DNA of 64,000 nucleotides from positions 575,099 to 639,098 of the forward strand of contig JACAXG010000169.1 of assembly GCA_018881555.1 (NCBI GenBank), in the 5' to 3' direction. Under the pieces are notes generated by a model. It made no database searches and had not been told where the DNA came from. It was given only the letters and a program-made list of their open reading frames with translations. The position numbers and the translations under genes were made by a program. Positions 10,401 through 21,074 of the stretch are shown piece by piece; within the stretch, counting starts at the first letter, position 1, and each line of letters starts with the position of its first letter. This DNA is from Amblyornis subalaris (lineage: Eukaryota; Chordata; Aves; Passeriformes; Ptilonorhynchidae).

Positions 10401-12835
10401 AGCCTAGCACTTTGCTCTCCCAATGGATTTAATATTCTCCTTTACTGCAGACGAGACAACTTAGATGTATNCTGTCTGCTTTGTCGAGAAGTTCAGGTTT
10501 TTTATCTACTCTGGCATCATTCACTTTCAGAAAATCTCTATCTCATCCATTTTCCATGTTCTTAATTATTCTCTATTTTAATCTTTATTCTGAAGCTTTG
10601 CATACTCAGATTCAGACTAAGACACCTACGTGCCAGGAACACCTTCTCCCTCNCAAATCCACAGGCCTTGTTTGCTGCTCTCCAGCAAAATGACCCAACC
10701 CCCGAGTCTGACAGATTTATTACAAACCCTTCTTCCATGACTTCAGCTTTGTGTGAGCCCTTTCTCATTCCTGGAGGAGAAGCTAGCTGCTCCTGCCTGT
10801 TTCCATGCTCAAAGATCCTTGCCTGCTGATTCCTTGTTGGTTGTGGCACTTCCCATTCCCAGGCACTTGCCACCCTGCCTCTCTCCCTTTTGGCCAGTGT
10901 CCCCAGTGCCACCAAAAACACGGGTGAAGTTTTCATGTTGGTTTTTTTGGGACTATACATAGATTATCCTATGTCTCTGTCCCATCCTCAGCACATACCA
11001 GCCCCACTTCTCCTTTCCCGCTTCNCCTTTCATTTACACATCTGGACAGTTTCCAAGAGTTGTGCAACCCATCCTTTGCTATTTCCTTTAACAGCCTTGG
11101 CAAGGTTGGATTTTGCCATACTTTCAGACTTGCCTGCTTTACAAAAATTACAAAAATTCCTTTTTAGTACTGCTTCTTTCTCTGTTTTTTCCTCTGTGGA
11201 CTCCCTCNGCAGCATCTTCTCCTCCCGCCCAGCAGCCCTAGGGCCCGTTCCCTGTCCCCACAGACCCTTCGGCCCTGCCTCACCATCACGGGAAGTGGGC
11301 AGGGCTTGCTGTGGCAGGAGGGAGCTGCTGGTGACTCACAGCCTTCCTGGCTGCAAGGCCATGGCCATCCTGTTTGTATGGAGCTGGGGGAGCAGGAGCC
11401 TTTGCAGGAGAGCTTTAATCCCACCTTTGAGCTGGCAGGTGGGCAGAGCTGTCCTGCCAGAGAGAGCGGTGAGCCCCAAAACCTGCTCAGAGCCCCCCAT
11501 CCCACACCTGGCTGTCACAGAAGCAGCTTGGGCCGGTGCTTTTGTCCACCCCAGCTGGTCCTGTGCAGCTCCAGGGGCCGGGGCAGATTCCTGGAATCCC
11601 AGAGAGCTCGATAACCATCGCTATTATTTTTAGATCTTCCCTTTCAGCCCCTCTCCAAAGCCGGCTGGGGCTGCGTGAGCCGTGCGGCACGGAGCGCCTG
11701 CAGTGCAAACCCACAAATATCCACAAAATTGGAGGAAAGAGGTAGGCGGGAGGAGGGAAACCCTAGGAACTTGCCCTGGGAAACAGCTCTGTGCCAGCTT
11801 GCCTTGCTGCAGGAAGAGTGCCCCGGTCACCACCAAAGGCTTTCTGAGCCTGCCAGAGGGTCCTGCCCACACCTCGGCCCGTGAATGCCCTGGGTCTCCC
11901 CAGGCAAGGAGCAAATCCTCCGGGAGCAGGGCTCCAAACCTGTACTTCTGCATAAAGTCACTCCTCTGGAGCACCTTTCCTGGGCCAGCTCTCCCCTCCG
12001 GCGTGCGGAGGCTGCATGCTCCAGCCACAGGCTCCTGGTGCTCCAGGCTCAGGGCTTTGCTACCTGAGGAGGCTTTTCACCAGAGAGGAGCAAAGGAAAG
12101 TGCTTCAAAAGAGGATGAGAAACATTGCAGCTCTTGGAACGGCTCCAGCCTTGGCTGGGAAGTTGAGACATGCCTTGGAGGGGATGGGAGTCCCCTTGGA
12201 AGATAATCAGAGATTTCGAGTCTCTCCTACTTCCTCCTATTTACAAAGTCAGGGAAACCAGAAAGTTGGTTCTCCACCCCCACCCCCCACACAACAGCCT
12301 CTGCTCATGGCAGGACTGAGGAACACCTTGATGGGAGGCTCTGGATGGCCCTTGGAAACTACTGCTGGGGGAAGCAGGGTTGGGCTGCAGGGGGCTTTCC
12401 AAAGCCCTGCTGTGGCCAAGAGCAGGACAGTGAGATGCAGTGCTGGAGGGATCTCCCTTCCTGAGGGCTTGTCCCCACCATGGGGCACACATCCCATGGG
12501 CATGTGATCCGTCCATCCATGCAGGATGCTGGGGCAATGGAGCCCTTGGAGCATGAGGAAAGACCACTCTGACATCTTCTGCTCAACCCAAGCTGCCCAT
12601 GGTGTGCTCAGTGACAGTGGGTGGGCATTTGCCTGGCTCACTCCCATCTCAGCCTCACACTGACCTCTTGTCACAGCACAGTGACCCACCTGTGCCTGCC
12701 ACCTCTCTGAGCCCCTGTGATGCTCTATGGGCACAGCCACACCACCTGGAAGGGCTCTTCCAGAGCAACAAGTCCCATGTCCATGAGTCACTGGCTGTGC
12801 ATCCCGGCNGTTCTGCATGGCTGCACTACGGCTCA
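10401..12835. other. Single-copy non-coding stretch
   Basis: AT-leaning and pyrimidine-rich to about 11200, then GC-rich. No gene is recognised. The largest frames (forward 10890-11633, forward 11682-12206) have composition-driven Pro/Ser/Leu/Ala-rich translations with no family resemblance. It may include further decayed LINE sequence after 10400. Confidence 0.5.
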
Positions 12836-13188
12836 TTGAGTCATGGAGCATCCTGAGCTGGAAGGGACCCACCAGGTTCATCAAGTCCAACTCCTGGCAC
12901 TGCACAGACACCCCAACAATCCCACCCTGTGCCTGAGAGCTCCAAGAGCTCTGGCAGCCTTGGGGCTGTGACCATTCCCTGGGGAGCCTGTTCAGTGCCC
13001 ACCACCCTCTCGGGGAAGAACCTTTTCCTGATCTCCAGCCTGACCCTCCCTGGCCCAGCTCCAGCCACTCCCCCAGGTCTGAAGCTGCAGACTGTGGTGA
13101 AGTCTCCCGTCAGACTCCCCCTCTCCTCTCTGAACAAACCAAGTGATCCCAGCTGCTCCTCGNATGGCTTCCCCTGTGATCCTGCAGC
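12836..13188 (-). mobile_element. CR1 LINE fragment with internal deletion ('agctggaagggacccac' subfamily)
   Basis: From the 3' end of the element: CCTGAGCTGGAAGGGACCCA, GTCCAACTCCTGGCACTGCA, CAATCCCACCCTGTGCCTGA, GCCTGTTCAGTGCCCACCAC and GGGGAAGAACCTTTTCCTGA. After about 13055 it jumps to a more upstream CR1 segment (GTGAAGTCTCCCGTCAGACT, CTGAACAAACCAAGTGATCC, CAGCTGCTCCTCG). An internal stretch is therefore missing, and the body ends at about 13188. Its 3' end differs from the 'ccttccaacccaaacc' type seen in most other copies here. Confidence 0.92.
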
Positions 13189-15039
13189 ACNCGAACTGCA
13201 AGGGAGGGATATTCCCCAGGAGAAAATTTAACAGCCACAGTTAATAGCTCTGTGCGTGCCTGGGGGACATCCTTGCCTCTCCATACATTTCCCTTCGCTA
13301 CCTTAATGGAAGAAGAAACCCCAAACAGTCTCAAGCTCCTGCAATTCCTGGCAAATGGGGTAAGTTTAACGCAGAACTTCTCCACACCCAGCAGCAGAGG
13401 AGTTAAACACCAGNGGGATGCAGGTAGCCACGCTCCCTCCATGCTTCATGGGACCAGAGCCACATCCTTCTCTGCAAAATGCTGAGGCATCCCAGTAAAA
13501 GCTCTTGGATGAAGAAATCCAATCAAAACCCCCAAGCATCCCCAAACCTGTGATGTTTGCATGGAGGCTGCTCCCTAGTGACATTTCCTCCTGGTTTGAA
13601 CCTCACACTGCATCTTGTAGGCAGCAAAATCCCTCCATTCACAAAGTCCCAAGCCCTTTGAGCTATGTCCATGTTGGACAGAAAAACAGAATCAGATTCC
13701 TCAGGAGAAGTCAGACACGAGCTCAGGGAATAACTGGAGCCTGATGATATATTATAGTCACGGTGATATTTATACAAAGCAGTAAAGGTCACACACTGAC
13801 TAAATAACTTGGGTCTGAGGGCAGCCAAGAGACACACAGCCTGCCTGGCACCTTACAGGGCCAGAGCCATCACTTTAACTTCACGTGCTTCAGTTTCCCT
13901 GTTTCTACTGGCAGCTATAGGAAACTTGTTCTCTTCCAGGGGCATGGAGAGACATCATTAACCAGTGGCAAGAAAGAGGCTTGAGAGCCTCCAAGGGCTC
14001 AAGCGACACCAGAGGTTACTGCAGCCTGAGCTGCACTAGCCAGCCAAGCACTCAGCCAAGAGGGAAGGTTCAATCCCTGCTGCCAAACACTTGGCAGACC
14101 GAGGGAGCACTGGCTGAGGCTGTTCAGCCCAGCTGTGCTGCCTTGGACCTCCCCCAGCTCCCACGAACACAACTGTGAAAGGAGGGAGAGAGGCTTCAAG
14201 TGCAGCAGATTCCCCTGGCACTGCCGTGGGAAGCTTCCAGCTCTCTTCACTGCTCCTATCCAGAACTCTTTTCCAGCCAGGAGGCTCTTCCGGCACTAGT
14301 GTACAGAGACAGGGGTCCATGGCAAGGCAGGAACATGAGCACACAGGCTGGGAGAGGCTTGGACACTCATTTTCCCATCAAAAGAAAAGCAACATCCTCC
14401 CTTTACCCAGAGATGCAGATACTCAGTCACGTTGCTCCCCATGATCCCAGGCTGCCCCATCCCTGCCCCGTTCCCAGGCGGTGCTGTGCTCCGAGGGGTG
14501 AGTAAGGGCTCAGACATGCAAATCCAAGGCAGGCGTGTGCGTGTTGCAACACGGAGGAGGCTGCTCGGCCCGGAGACTTGGCTCCTCCTGTGAGCAGCGT
14601 CAGGGAACAGGCTCATGAAAAACCTAAGTCTCCAAATATTTTGTTTTGATCCACGAGCCTGGCAAGATCTTCTGTGAACATCCACTTGGTTGGGACTACA
14701 TGGGCCTTGGAGGAAGAAGGGGCANTGTTAGGAAGCCAGAGACAGACTCAAGCACGGCTTGGGCTTGGGTTTGAGAGGACTTTCTCTCTTTCTAAATAAA
14801 CACAGAAGCCTTGATGTTTAAGGACAATAAGCTTTTCTACTTGTGGCTCTTGGTTTGTGTGTTTGAGCAAAGTCTTCTTGGGCATCTGCCAGCCTGANTG
14901 AAGAACTGGGGATCAGTAACATGGTGAATGGATCCCACTCGGCACANATCAGAGCAGGGCAAGCAGTACCACCATCCAGCTGGTAAGATGGGATGGAGCA
15001 AGACACACCCGAGTTTGGCCACAAAACTTCAGAGAACCA
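13189..15039. other. Single-copy non-coding stretch
   Basis: No gene or transposon recognised. 13640-13830 is AT-leaning, with a TGATGATATATTATAG and AAAGGTCACA context; 13980-14560 is GC-richer. Short frames on both strands overlap one another and show no domain. Confidence 0.5.
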
Positions 15040-15198
15040 TAGAATGCCCCATCCCTGGAAGTGTTCAGTGCGAGNCTGGACAGGGCTTGGAGCAACNTGG
15101 TTTAGTGGAAGGTGTCCCAGCCCTGGCAGGGAATGGAATGAGATGAGCTTTAAAGTCCCCTTCAAACCAAACAAATCTATAATTCCGTGATTCTTTGA
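15040..15198 (+). mobile_element. CR1 LINE 3'-end fragment
   Basis: Sense-orientation terminus: GCCCCATCCCTGGAAGTGTT, GGACAGGGCTTGGAGCAAC, TGGAAGGTGTCCCAGCCCTG, GGAATGAGATGAGCTTTAAA and a tail ATTCCGTGATTC close to the (ATTCTATG)n end. It is 5'-truncated and lies 225 bp before the first copy of the unclassified direct repeat. Confidence 0.9.
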
Positions 15199-15422
15199 GT
15201 GATAACTGGAGAGANAGTGCTCAGCTCAGCAGCCAGCACATTACCTGGGACATGGATTTCAAACAGTCTTGGCTCAAGTGCCACAGTCTGTGCACGACAC
15301 TGGTGGCCAGTGTTGGTGACCACCNGGACAGCCCGTGGTACCTGCAGTGCCCTACAATAACTCTGCTGAGCACAGGACCTCTGAATCCAGGCTGTCAGCA
15401 CTGTCACACAAAAATGCGAACA

Positions 15423-15560
15423 GGCCTGAAGGCTGTGAGAGGACTCAATGGCAGCNTCTGATATAGCAGCTCTCCCTGTCCTTGTCCTGGGAATGTGGCT
15501 GCTCCAGTGCAGATCAATATTTTCAGTCAATACAGCCCAGGATTTTGTGCAGTTGGGCAC
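15423..15560 (-). repeat. Unclassified repeat, copy A (direct repeat of 17046-17222)
   Basis: Shares GGACTCAATGGCAG, AGCTGCTCTCC-like, CTCCAGTGCAGATCAATA, TTTCAG and GATTTTGTG-AGTTGGGCA in the same order with 17046-17222, at roughly 80 percent identity by eye. Similarity stops abruptly after TTGGGCA. On the reverse strand both copies can be read as LTE.IDLHWS, but a 1-base indel near that motif puts the adjoining residues in different frames, so coding constraint is not supported. The family is not recognised. Confidence 0.75.
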
Positions 15561-16192
15561 TTAAAAGTTCATACATCCAGGGGTTGGATGAAAGAGAAAT
15601 GGGATGTANGAAAAGGGAAAGCAGCAGGTCAGAGTCTCTTTCCAGGGAAAATCCAAGAAAGTCCATGGATGTAAAGAACTGAGAAGNGCTGAGACAGTGG
15701 GAACATAAAATCAGCCAACTGCCCTTCTGCTCTGAGATATGAAGTCCAGAGGAGGTACCGGTGGGAATGTGAGGAGAGCTCACGCCAGGGTAGTGGCTGC
15801 TGTCCATCCGTCCATCCATCCGTGTGGCCCAAGCGGCCACATTTCAAACCAGTGAAGTCACAGCTCCAGAGAGGCTCAGAACAAGCNTGTGGCAGGAAAA
15901 TGCTGCGACTGGGATCCCAGTACCCTCCAGTCTGGTGCATTTTGTGATTGTTGACCTTACAGAGGAAAGCTCAGGTTGAGGAAATAGGCTCCTTTATTCC
16001 ATGCCTCCATAAGAAACTCTGGATGTTTCTGCTGAATTAGGCTGCTTTTCTTCTCTGCCCAGAGAGGAGTGAAGCCCAGAGCCATGTCCAGACCTCAAGC
16101 CTCAGCTATGGCTCCATGGAATGGATTCTTTATGCCTGTAGCTGAACACTAGATACATCATCGGTACAGAGACATCAGGATGAACCTCAGCC
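15561..16192. other. Single-copy stretch between repeat copy A and the inverted duplication
   Basis: No gene seen. It contains a short (TCCA)n-like tract at 15801-15822. It ends at about 16192, where identity with the reverse complement of 29525-30243 begins. Confidence 0.5.
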
Positions 16193-16911
16193 CCTTTCCC
16201 TTTACTCTTTACCCATTTTTTTTAGGTGTACAGGACAGCAGCAACAGACAGATGGTTTCATTATTTGGGAAACCCTTCTNGCAGACACNCTCAGCAGGGT
16301 GGACTCAAGCAACCTCTTGTTCCTTACTCTAAGTTGGACATTTCTGTAGCTGTTTCATATCTGGAAGAAAAGTCTATGTTTTCCTGTCAGCCTTGGAGTT
16401 TGCACATTAACATTCTCCCAAANCNAAGGAGAAGCAAGGNAAACCACTGCTTTTCATTGGGAATTAGAAAAGAGGAGAAGTTTGAAGAGGCAAGGGGATG
16501 GATGGTGAGTCCACAATAGCATGACCACACCATCATGTCTCCAACTAAACCTGCCATCTCCATGTGCTGCTGCTCACAAGAACCTCTGGGACAAGGTCTT
16601 GCTCTCCCTGCCTGGTNACCTGTTGGAGAGCCAAGTCCTCTCCAAGGACTCAGCTCTGAGTTGCTCAAAATGATGTTTCCCTACCTGACCCTGCCAAGGT
16701 TTCACAGAACCAGAGACTGGTNTGGGTTGGAAGGGACTGTAAGCTCATCCCATTCCATCCCCTGCCATGGGCAGGGACAGCTTCCACTATCCCAGGTTGC
16801 TCCAAGCGCCGTCCAACCTGGCCTTGGACACTTGCAGGGAAGAGGCAGCCACAGCTTCTCTGGNCANCCTGTGCCAGGGCCTCCCCACCCTCACAGAGAA
16901 CAATTCCTTCC
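16193..16911. repeat. Inverted duplication, arm 1 (matches reverse complement of 29525-30243)
   Basis: Each base x here pairs with base 46436-x in the second arm, with no insertion or deletion. I saw no confident substitution from 16193 to 16896. The first clear differences are at 16897 (A versus G) and 16912 (T versus C), beyond which similarity collapses. Both arms carry N at 16289/30147, 16423/30013, 16425/30011, 16440/29996 and 16722/29714. About 500 bp is of unknown nature and the right 210 bp is CR1. The open frame at 16226-16519 therefore has an identical twin in arm 2; this reflects the duplication and is not a sign of a gene family. Confidence 0.97.
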
Positions 16912-16913
16912 TA
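16700..16913 (-). mobile_element. CR1 LINE 3'-end fragment inside inverted-duplication arm 1
   Basis: The complement of a CR1 end: GGGTTGGAAGGGACTGTAAG, CATTCCATCCCCTGCCATGG, CAGGTTGCTCCAAGCGCCGT, ACTTGCAGGGAAGAGGCAGC and CCTCCCCACCCTCACAGAGA. CR1 similarity ends at about 16913, essentially where the duplication ends, whereas the CR1 in arm 2 continues a further 400 bp. The private variants AAGCGCCGTCC and GGAAGAGGCAGCC are shared by both arms. Confidence 0.95.
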
Positions 16914-17045
16914 ATGTTTCTTTCATTCATTCTAGGAAATCCCAGGACATGCTCAAACCAGTCTCTGGTTCAAAAGAGAAAGGTGAAAGTATAGAAATTA
17001 GAACTTTAGTAAAAAATATATCCAGGGGAGCAGCTGCACACCCAA

Positions 17046-17087
17046 GGCCAGGAAGGGACTCAATGGCAGTGTCCAACATAGCTGCTC

Positions 17088-17144
<57 letters not shown>

Positions 17145-17222
17145 TGTGGATGTGGCTGTTGTTGCTCCAGTGCAGATCAATACTTTCAGTTAATATGGCC
17201 AAGATTTTGTGGAGTTGGGCAT
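17046..17222 (-). repeat. Unclassified repeat, copy B (direct repeat of 15423-15560)
   Basis: Same block order as copy A, from GGCCAGGAAGGGACTCAATGG to GAGTTGGGCA, enlarged by a hexanucleotide expansion in its middle and an extra TTGTTG. Copies A and B are 1.5 kb apart in the same orientation and bracket arm 1 of the inverted duplication. They could be remnants of one larger element, but no LTR termini or target-site duplications are recognisable. Confidence 0.75.
17089..17142. repeat. (CCCTGT)9 hexanucleotide microsatellite
   Basis: Nine perfect CCCTGT units inside repeat copy B; copy A has only CCCTGTCCTTGTCCT at the same place. It is not the vertebrate telomere unit (CCCTAA). It is translated as (Pro-Val)n or (Gly-Thr)n in long chance frames that should not be taken as proteins. 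Confidence 0.97.
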
Positions 17223-18235
17223 TCAAACCTCGCAAAGCTCCAAACCTCTTGGAGTCCCTGATCCATGCGAGTGGCTGGAAATGTCCATGGGAGGCAGAGC
17301 TCCAGCTGCAGCCGTGCTGTGCTGGGAGAAGGGGCCGGGCCGGTGCTGCCGCAGGGGCTGGCAGTGTGTGCTGTCCCTGGCAGGAAGCCGTTTGTCTGCG
17401 AGGCAAGGAAACAAGGAGGTTTTGGAGACGGCAATCCCATGCAGCTTCTCACTGCTTTTCCCAGCTACTGATCCAAGAGCGCCTGTGTTTACTTCCAGCC
17501 TTCCTCTCTGCTCCGCTGCCAAGCAGCCTNGCTGACCGGACGCAAAGCGCTCCACCAGGAAACACGCTGGGCCGGATCAGATAAAAAGGCCATTGCACAG
17601 AGACACTCTGGTGGCATTAACCCTGCTCTACCTGGTCCCAGGACTGTGGCAGCACAGCCGGCCCCACGCACTGCCCGGTCTCTGCTCCCGGGGTAAAAGA
17701 GGTTGTACCTGGGGCTGCTCCCCAATGTGCCGGTGGATGGAATCCTGCCCACGTGTCACAGAGATGCTGGCAGGGAGGGAGGGAGGGTGGACAGGCCACG
17801 TGTGTGTGGCTGTGGCTCTGGGTTCAGACCTGTGCACTGGCTGCAGTGGCTCTGTCACAGAAGGGGGACAGGGGGACGTGGGAGATGGAGCTGTGCCCGT
17901 GGCACCCGGCAGTGCAGCCAGACCAACTTCACCAGGGTCTTTGGTGACCTATTGGTCTGAGAATGCTTTCAAGGAGCAAAGGAGGTGGCATTGCCCTGAA
18001 GGTCGTGGTGGCTCACCAGAAACTGGTCATGGATTGATGGGGTCTGGCTCAGCATCTCCTCTGCCAAAAGCAGGGGCAGTGCTGCCTCCTTGGGCTGTCT
18101 GGGCACAGCAGCACACCGGGCACAGCCACAGGCACCCACTGCCAGGANCTGCCCCAAAGGCATAACCCTCAGGAGCAGCAGGAAGTGAAGCAGGCTCAGA
18201 GGACAAGGACTTCCCCTGGCACAGGTCTCTCTTGT
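17223..18235. other. Single-copy GC-rich non-coding stretch
   Basis: No gene supported. A GATAAAAAGG string at about 17578-17587 resembles a TATA box and is followed by a 190-codon frame with a hydrophobic start, but that frame opens with TTG, not ATG. A GGGAGGGAGGGAGGG tract lies at about 17772-17788. Confidence 0.5.
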
Positions 18236-18452
18236 CATGAGGGGCCCAACACTGAACCCAGAATTTGAGGCGCAGCCTCAGCAGTGCCCAGCACAGGGGG
18301 ATGGGCAGCGCCCTGGTCCTGCTGGACACACCATGGCTGACAAAAGCCAGGATGCCCGTGGCCTCTTGTCACCTGGACATGTGCTGGCTCATGTTCAGGC
18401 CTTGTTGACCAGCACGCCTAGGGCCTTTATGCTGGGCAGGAATGTTTGTATT
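18236..18452 (-). mobile_element. CR1 LINE internal fragment
   Basis: The complement of a CR1 segment upstream of the usual 3' terminus: GAGGGGCCCAACACTGAACC, GAGGCGCAGCCTCAGCAGTG, CCCTGGTCCTGCTGGACACA, GCCAGGATGCCCGTGGCCTC, TGTGCTGGCTCATGTTCAGG and GACCAGCACGCCTAGGGCCT. No terminal CR1 sequence adjoins it, so this piece is truncated at both ends. Confidence 0.88.
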
Positions 18453-18706
18453 TTCTATACATTTGCAGCCCCCCGACCCCGCACGTGGCTGTGGGGCTGG
18501 GCTGTGTCCCACTACATGGAGTCACAGATGCTGCCCCTGCTGATGGCCAACATCCCAACACTTCTCCTTTAGCAAGAGGCTAATAGTGCACTCTGACCCT
18601 CCTGTTTGGCTGACTGTCTAACAGAGCTTGGAAAGAAATCTCTGAGCAATTCCTTCTCCCCACCTAACCCACCATCTTTATTTAGTTATCCCAAATATTC
18701 CAGTAT

Positions 18707-18748
<42 letters not shown>

Positions 18749-19499
18749 TTCCTTAACCCACAGCTCTCATGTCTCCTTTTCCCCTGCTGAGGCATGCTCA
18801 CTGGTCGCAGCACGGCAGTGATCAGGGGGCAGAGGGAGGGGACCTCTGTATTCCTCAGCACCATTCCCAAACCAAGCTCCACTTGTATTGAGAAACCCCA
18901 ATGTTTCCATCATGGGAGAAAGGAAAGCTGGATTCCCAGCAAAGCCAGTGTCCCTGGCAGAGTCGCAGCAGGGTGAGCAGAGACTGACAAGCAGCCACCA
19001 CTAACTGATTCTGGCCATGTCTGCCCACGTTCAGATCTGCTTTGCTTTCCCTGTGTTTTAAGCAGGATAAAGAGTATTTTACAGTGCCCTCCCATCACAC
19101 ATGCCCCTGTTGCTGTACTGACTTGCTGGGGCAGCGGTTCACCTCAGCTTGCTCTTAACTCTTACAAGAACCAACCACTGCATTAAGCCAATGCATCCAA
19201 AACACAAATCCTGCCTGGCCTTGAGGACCAGAACAGGAGAAGGGCCATTGCCAGCATTTGGTTGCTGAAATCAAGGGCTGAGCAGCAGCCCCAATCACCC
19301 CTCCTCTCTCCTCGGCTTAAAGCAAGCTGCACCCAGGCTCTGCAGAGTCAGCCCATCCCAGTGAGCAGCAGAATTTACTGATGGGCAGAACTTCTGCACA
19401 CCAAAACCTGTCTGGGCAGAGGTAGAAGGCTCCCTTTTTTTGAAGAATACTTGAAAAAAAAAAAGATCTATTTAATAGCTTTGCACGACTGCTAGTCCT
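18453..19499. other. Single-copy non-coding stretch
   Basis: No gene seen. It contains the TA microsatellite at 18711-18748 and an A-rich run near 19453-19466. Otherwise it is unremarkable mixed-composition sequence. Confidence 0.5.
18711..18748. repeat. (TA)n(CA)n microsatellite
   Basis: A pure TA run of about 30 bp passes directly into ACACACAC. Frames through it give Tyr-Ile repeats, which account for the small frames at 18606-18882 on both strands. Confidence 0.97.
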
Positions 19500-20090
19500 G
19501 CTCTGCTAATCCCTCCCAGTGCTCCTGCACACTCGCCGGGGCCGCAGGGAAGGGATCCTGTGTTTGACATCCGTGTTATTGTGTCTTGCTCGCTCTCACG
19601 CTCGCTGGCCCGGGGCCAGCAGCAGAAGGACGTAACCTTGAGCCAGGCTGGACTCTGCCTTTCCCAGCCCCTGAGGTGGGAGAGGGGCTGGAGCAGGAAA
19701 GCAAGGAGGCAGCTTTTCCCTTTCTTTGGGTGGCGATGCCGNGGCCCTGCCCAGCACAGACGTTCCTGACGCGGTGCCGGGGGACAGTGGGCAGCCCGGG
19801 GAGCGAACGCCGGGTCCCGCAGGCTCTGCTGCGGCCGGGAGGAAACTGCAGCTGCCTGCGAAGGGCGATACGAGGCTCTGAGTCACCCGGCCAGGGAAAC
19901 GTCCTCCCGGCACCATCCCTGGAGTCCACACGGAGCCGCATCGGGAACAGCTCGGCAGCAGCGGCTGCTCCAGGGTCGGTGCTTTGCATTTCTCCCCGTG
20001 CACACCCTGCCCTGACCACGCTGTGGTGATGCTGCAGCTCCGGCCGCAGGGACAAAAGCACCCAGCCCACACCTCACGGATCTGCATTTC
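19500..20090. promoter_or_regulatory. CpG island, possible promoter or alternative first exon
   Basis: The densest CpG cluster in the window: about 40 CpG by eye in roughly 590 bp, with GC content near two thirds. This satisfies usual island thresholds approximately. It includes ctcgccggggccgc, gacgcggtgccggg, cgaacgccgggtcccgc and gagccgcatcggg. A TGAGTCA site lies at 19879-19885. No TATA box or recognisable coding exon was found, and overlapping frames on both strands are GC artefacts. In birds such islands often mark promoters, but here that is inference. Confidence 0.45.
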
Positions 20091-20171
20091 CCCTCTAAGC
20101 NCTCCTGCTTGGTGCCCACCATGCCATTCCCCATCACCCTCTCAGCTGGGGGATGGCTAGGAGCTATGGGG

Positions 20172-20378
20172 ACATGGAATCACGGAATCATCACGGAAAA
20201 AACATCTAAGGTCATCAAATCCAACTGTTCCCCCAGCAATGCCAAGCCCTCCACCAGCCCATGTCCCCAACTGCCACATCCACACTGGATGGTGACTCCA
20301 CCAGTGACTCTCAACAGCCTGTTCCAGTGCTTGACAAGCCTTTCCATTACGATTTTTTTTCCTAAATACTGGTCAGGG
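20172..20378 (-). mobile_element. CR1 LINE 3'-end fragment ('aaggtcatcaaatccaac' subfamily)
   Basis: Starts with the complement of the tail (GGAATCACGGAATCATCACG), then AAGGTCATCAAATCCAACTG, GCAATGCCAAGCCCTCCACC, ATGTCCCCAACTGCCACATC, GATGGTGACTCCACCAGTGA and CAGCCTGTTCCAGTGCTTGA, fading at TTTTTTTTCCTAAATA. It is head-to-head with the forward CR1 at 20592, 213 bp away. Confidence 0.93.
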
Positions 20379-20591
20379 GATGGTCTAGGGACAGATGTTT
20401 GGCTCCAATGAGGCAAGTGTTCTTTGATAATCAAAAAAAGCAACACTAAGGCCATACATAATTTACAAAAACTGTAACAAGGTCTGCTGGGGTTTAAGGT
20501 CTGTAATTGCTGATGGCTATGCTGCAGCGAGACCATCTTCTGCCATACTGACCACCTCCCTGATCATATTCTGCGTAATCCTTGGGCAATG

Positions 20592-20842
20592 TTTTGAAAC
20601 TGAGGGAGGNTTGATTTAGATGAGTTATAAAGAAGTTTTTTACAATGAGGGTGGTGAGGCCCTGGCAGATTGCCCAGAGAAGCTGTAGNTGGCCCATCCC
20701 TGGAAGTGTCCAAGGCCAGGTAGGAGGAGGTTTGGAGCAACCTGGGATAGTGGAAGGTGTCCTTGCCCATGGCANGGCGTGGAATGAGACGAGCTTTAAG
20801 GTCCCTTCCAACCCAAACCAGTCTGTGACTTGATGGTTCTCA
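20592..20842 (+). mobile_element. CR1 LINE 3'-end fragment
   Basis: TTTTGAAACTGAGGGAGG, AGAAGTTTTTTACAATGAGG, GTGGTGAGGCCCTGGCAGAT, CATCCCTGGAAGTGTCCAAG, TTTGGAGCAACCTGGGATAG, GTGTCCTTGCCCATGGC and TTCCAACCCAAACCAGTCTG, with a short decayed tail. The 3' end appears intact and the 5' end truncated. Confidence 0.95.
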
Positions 20843-21026
20843 GGATAGGAGATACAACCCGCTCCTGAGCAGGCAGTGTCCACATACCACACTCCAGAGA
20901 CAGCTCTGCAAGAAACTGCACAAGATTCCACCCATTTCTAACAGGAATGGCTTCACAGAGATGGTCCTAATTGGCTTCATGTCAACCATGCCCAGCTCCG
21001 CTGGCTGAGGCCGTGGCAGCAGCAAA

Positions 21027-21074
21027 CGTCCTCCATTCCAAACATCCTCCATTCTGAACACCCTCCATTCCTCA
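21027..21074. repeat. 16 bp tandem triplicate
   Basis: Three adjacent imperfect copies of a unit around CATCCTCCATTCTGAA, with differences at the first and last few bases. A minor local slippage repeat. Confidence 0.85.

Noticed and set aside
13741..13800. C/D-box snoRNA-like TGATGAT...CTGA arrangement
   Set aside because: The motifs are short and the terminal stem expected for a snoRNA was not found.
16226..16519. 97-codon frame with an identical copy at 29917-30210 on the other strand
   Set aside because: Perfect conservation is explained by the recent inverted duplication. The frame contains several masked codons and no known domain.
17089..17142. Interstitial telomeric repeat
   Set aside because: The unit is CCCTGT, not CCCTAA, and it lies inside a dispersed repeat.
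15423..17222. LTR pair of an endogenous retrovirus
   Set aside because: No TG...CA ends, primer-binding site, polypurine tract, target-site duplication or retroviral domain. The shared segments are only about 140-180 bp.
16535..17584. 349-codon forward reading frame, the longest in the window
   Set aside because: It runs through antisense CR1, then a (CCCTGT)9 array read as Pro-Val repeats, with several masked codons and no domain.
17593..18165. 190-codon frame with signal-peptide-like start after a TATA-like string
   Set aside because: It begins at TTG, not ATG. The rest is low-complexity Gly/Ser/Pro-rich with no family resemblance.
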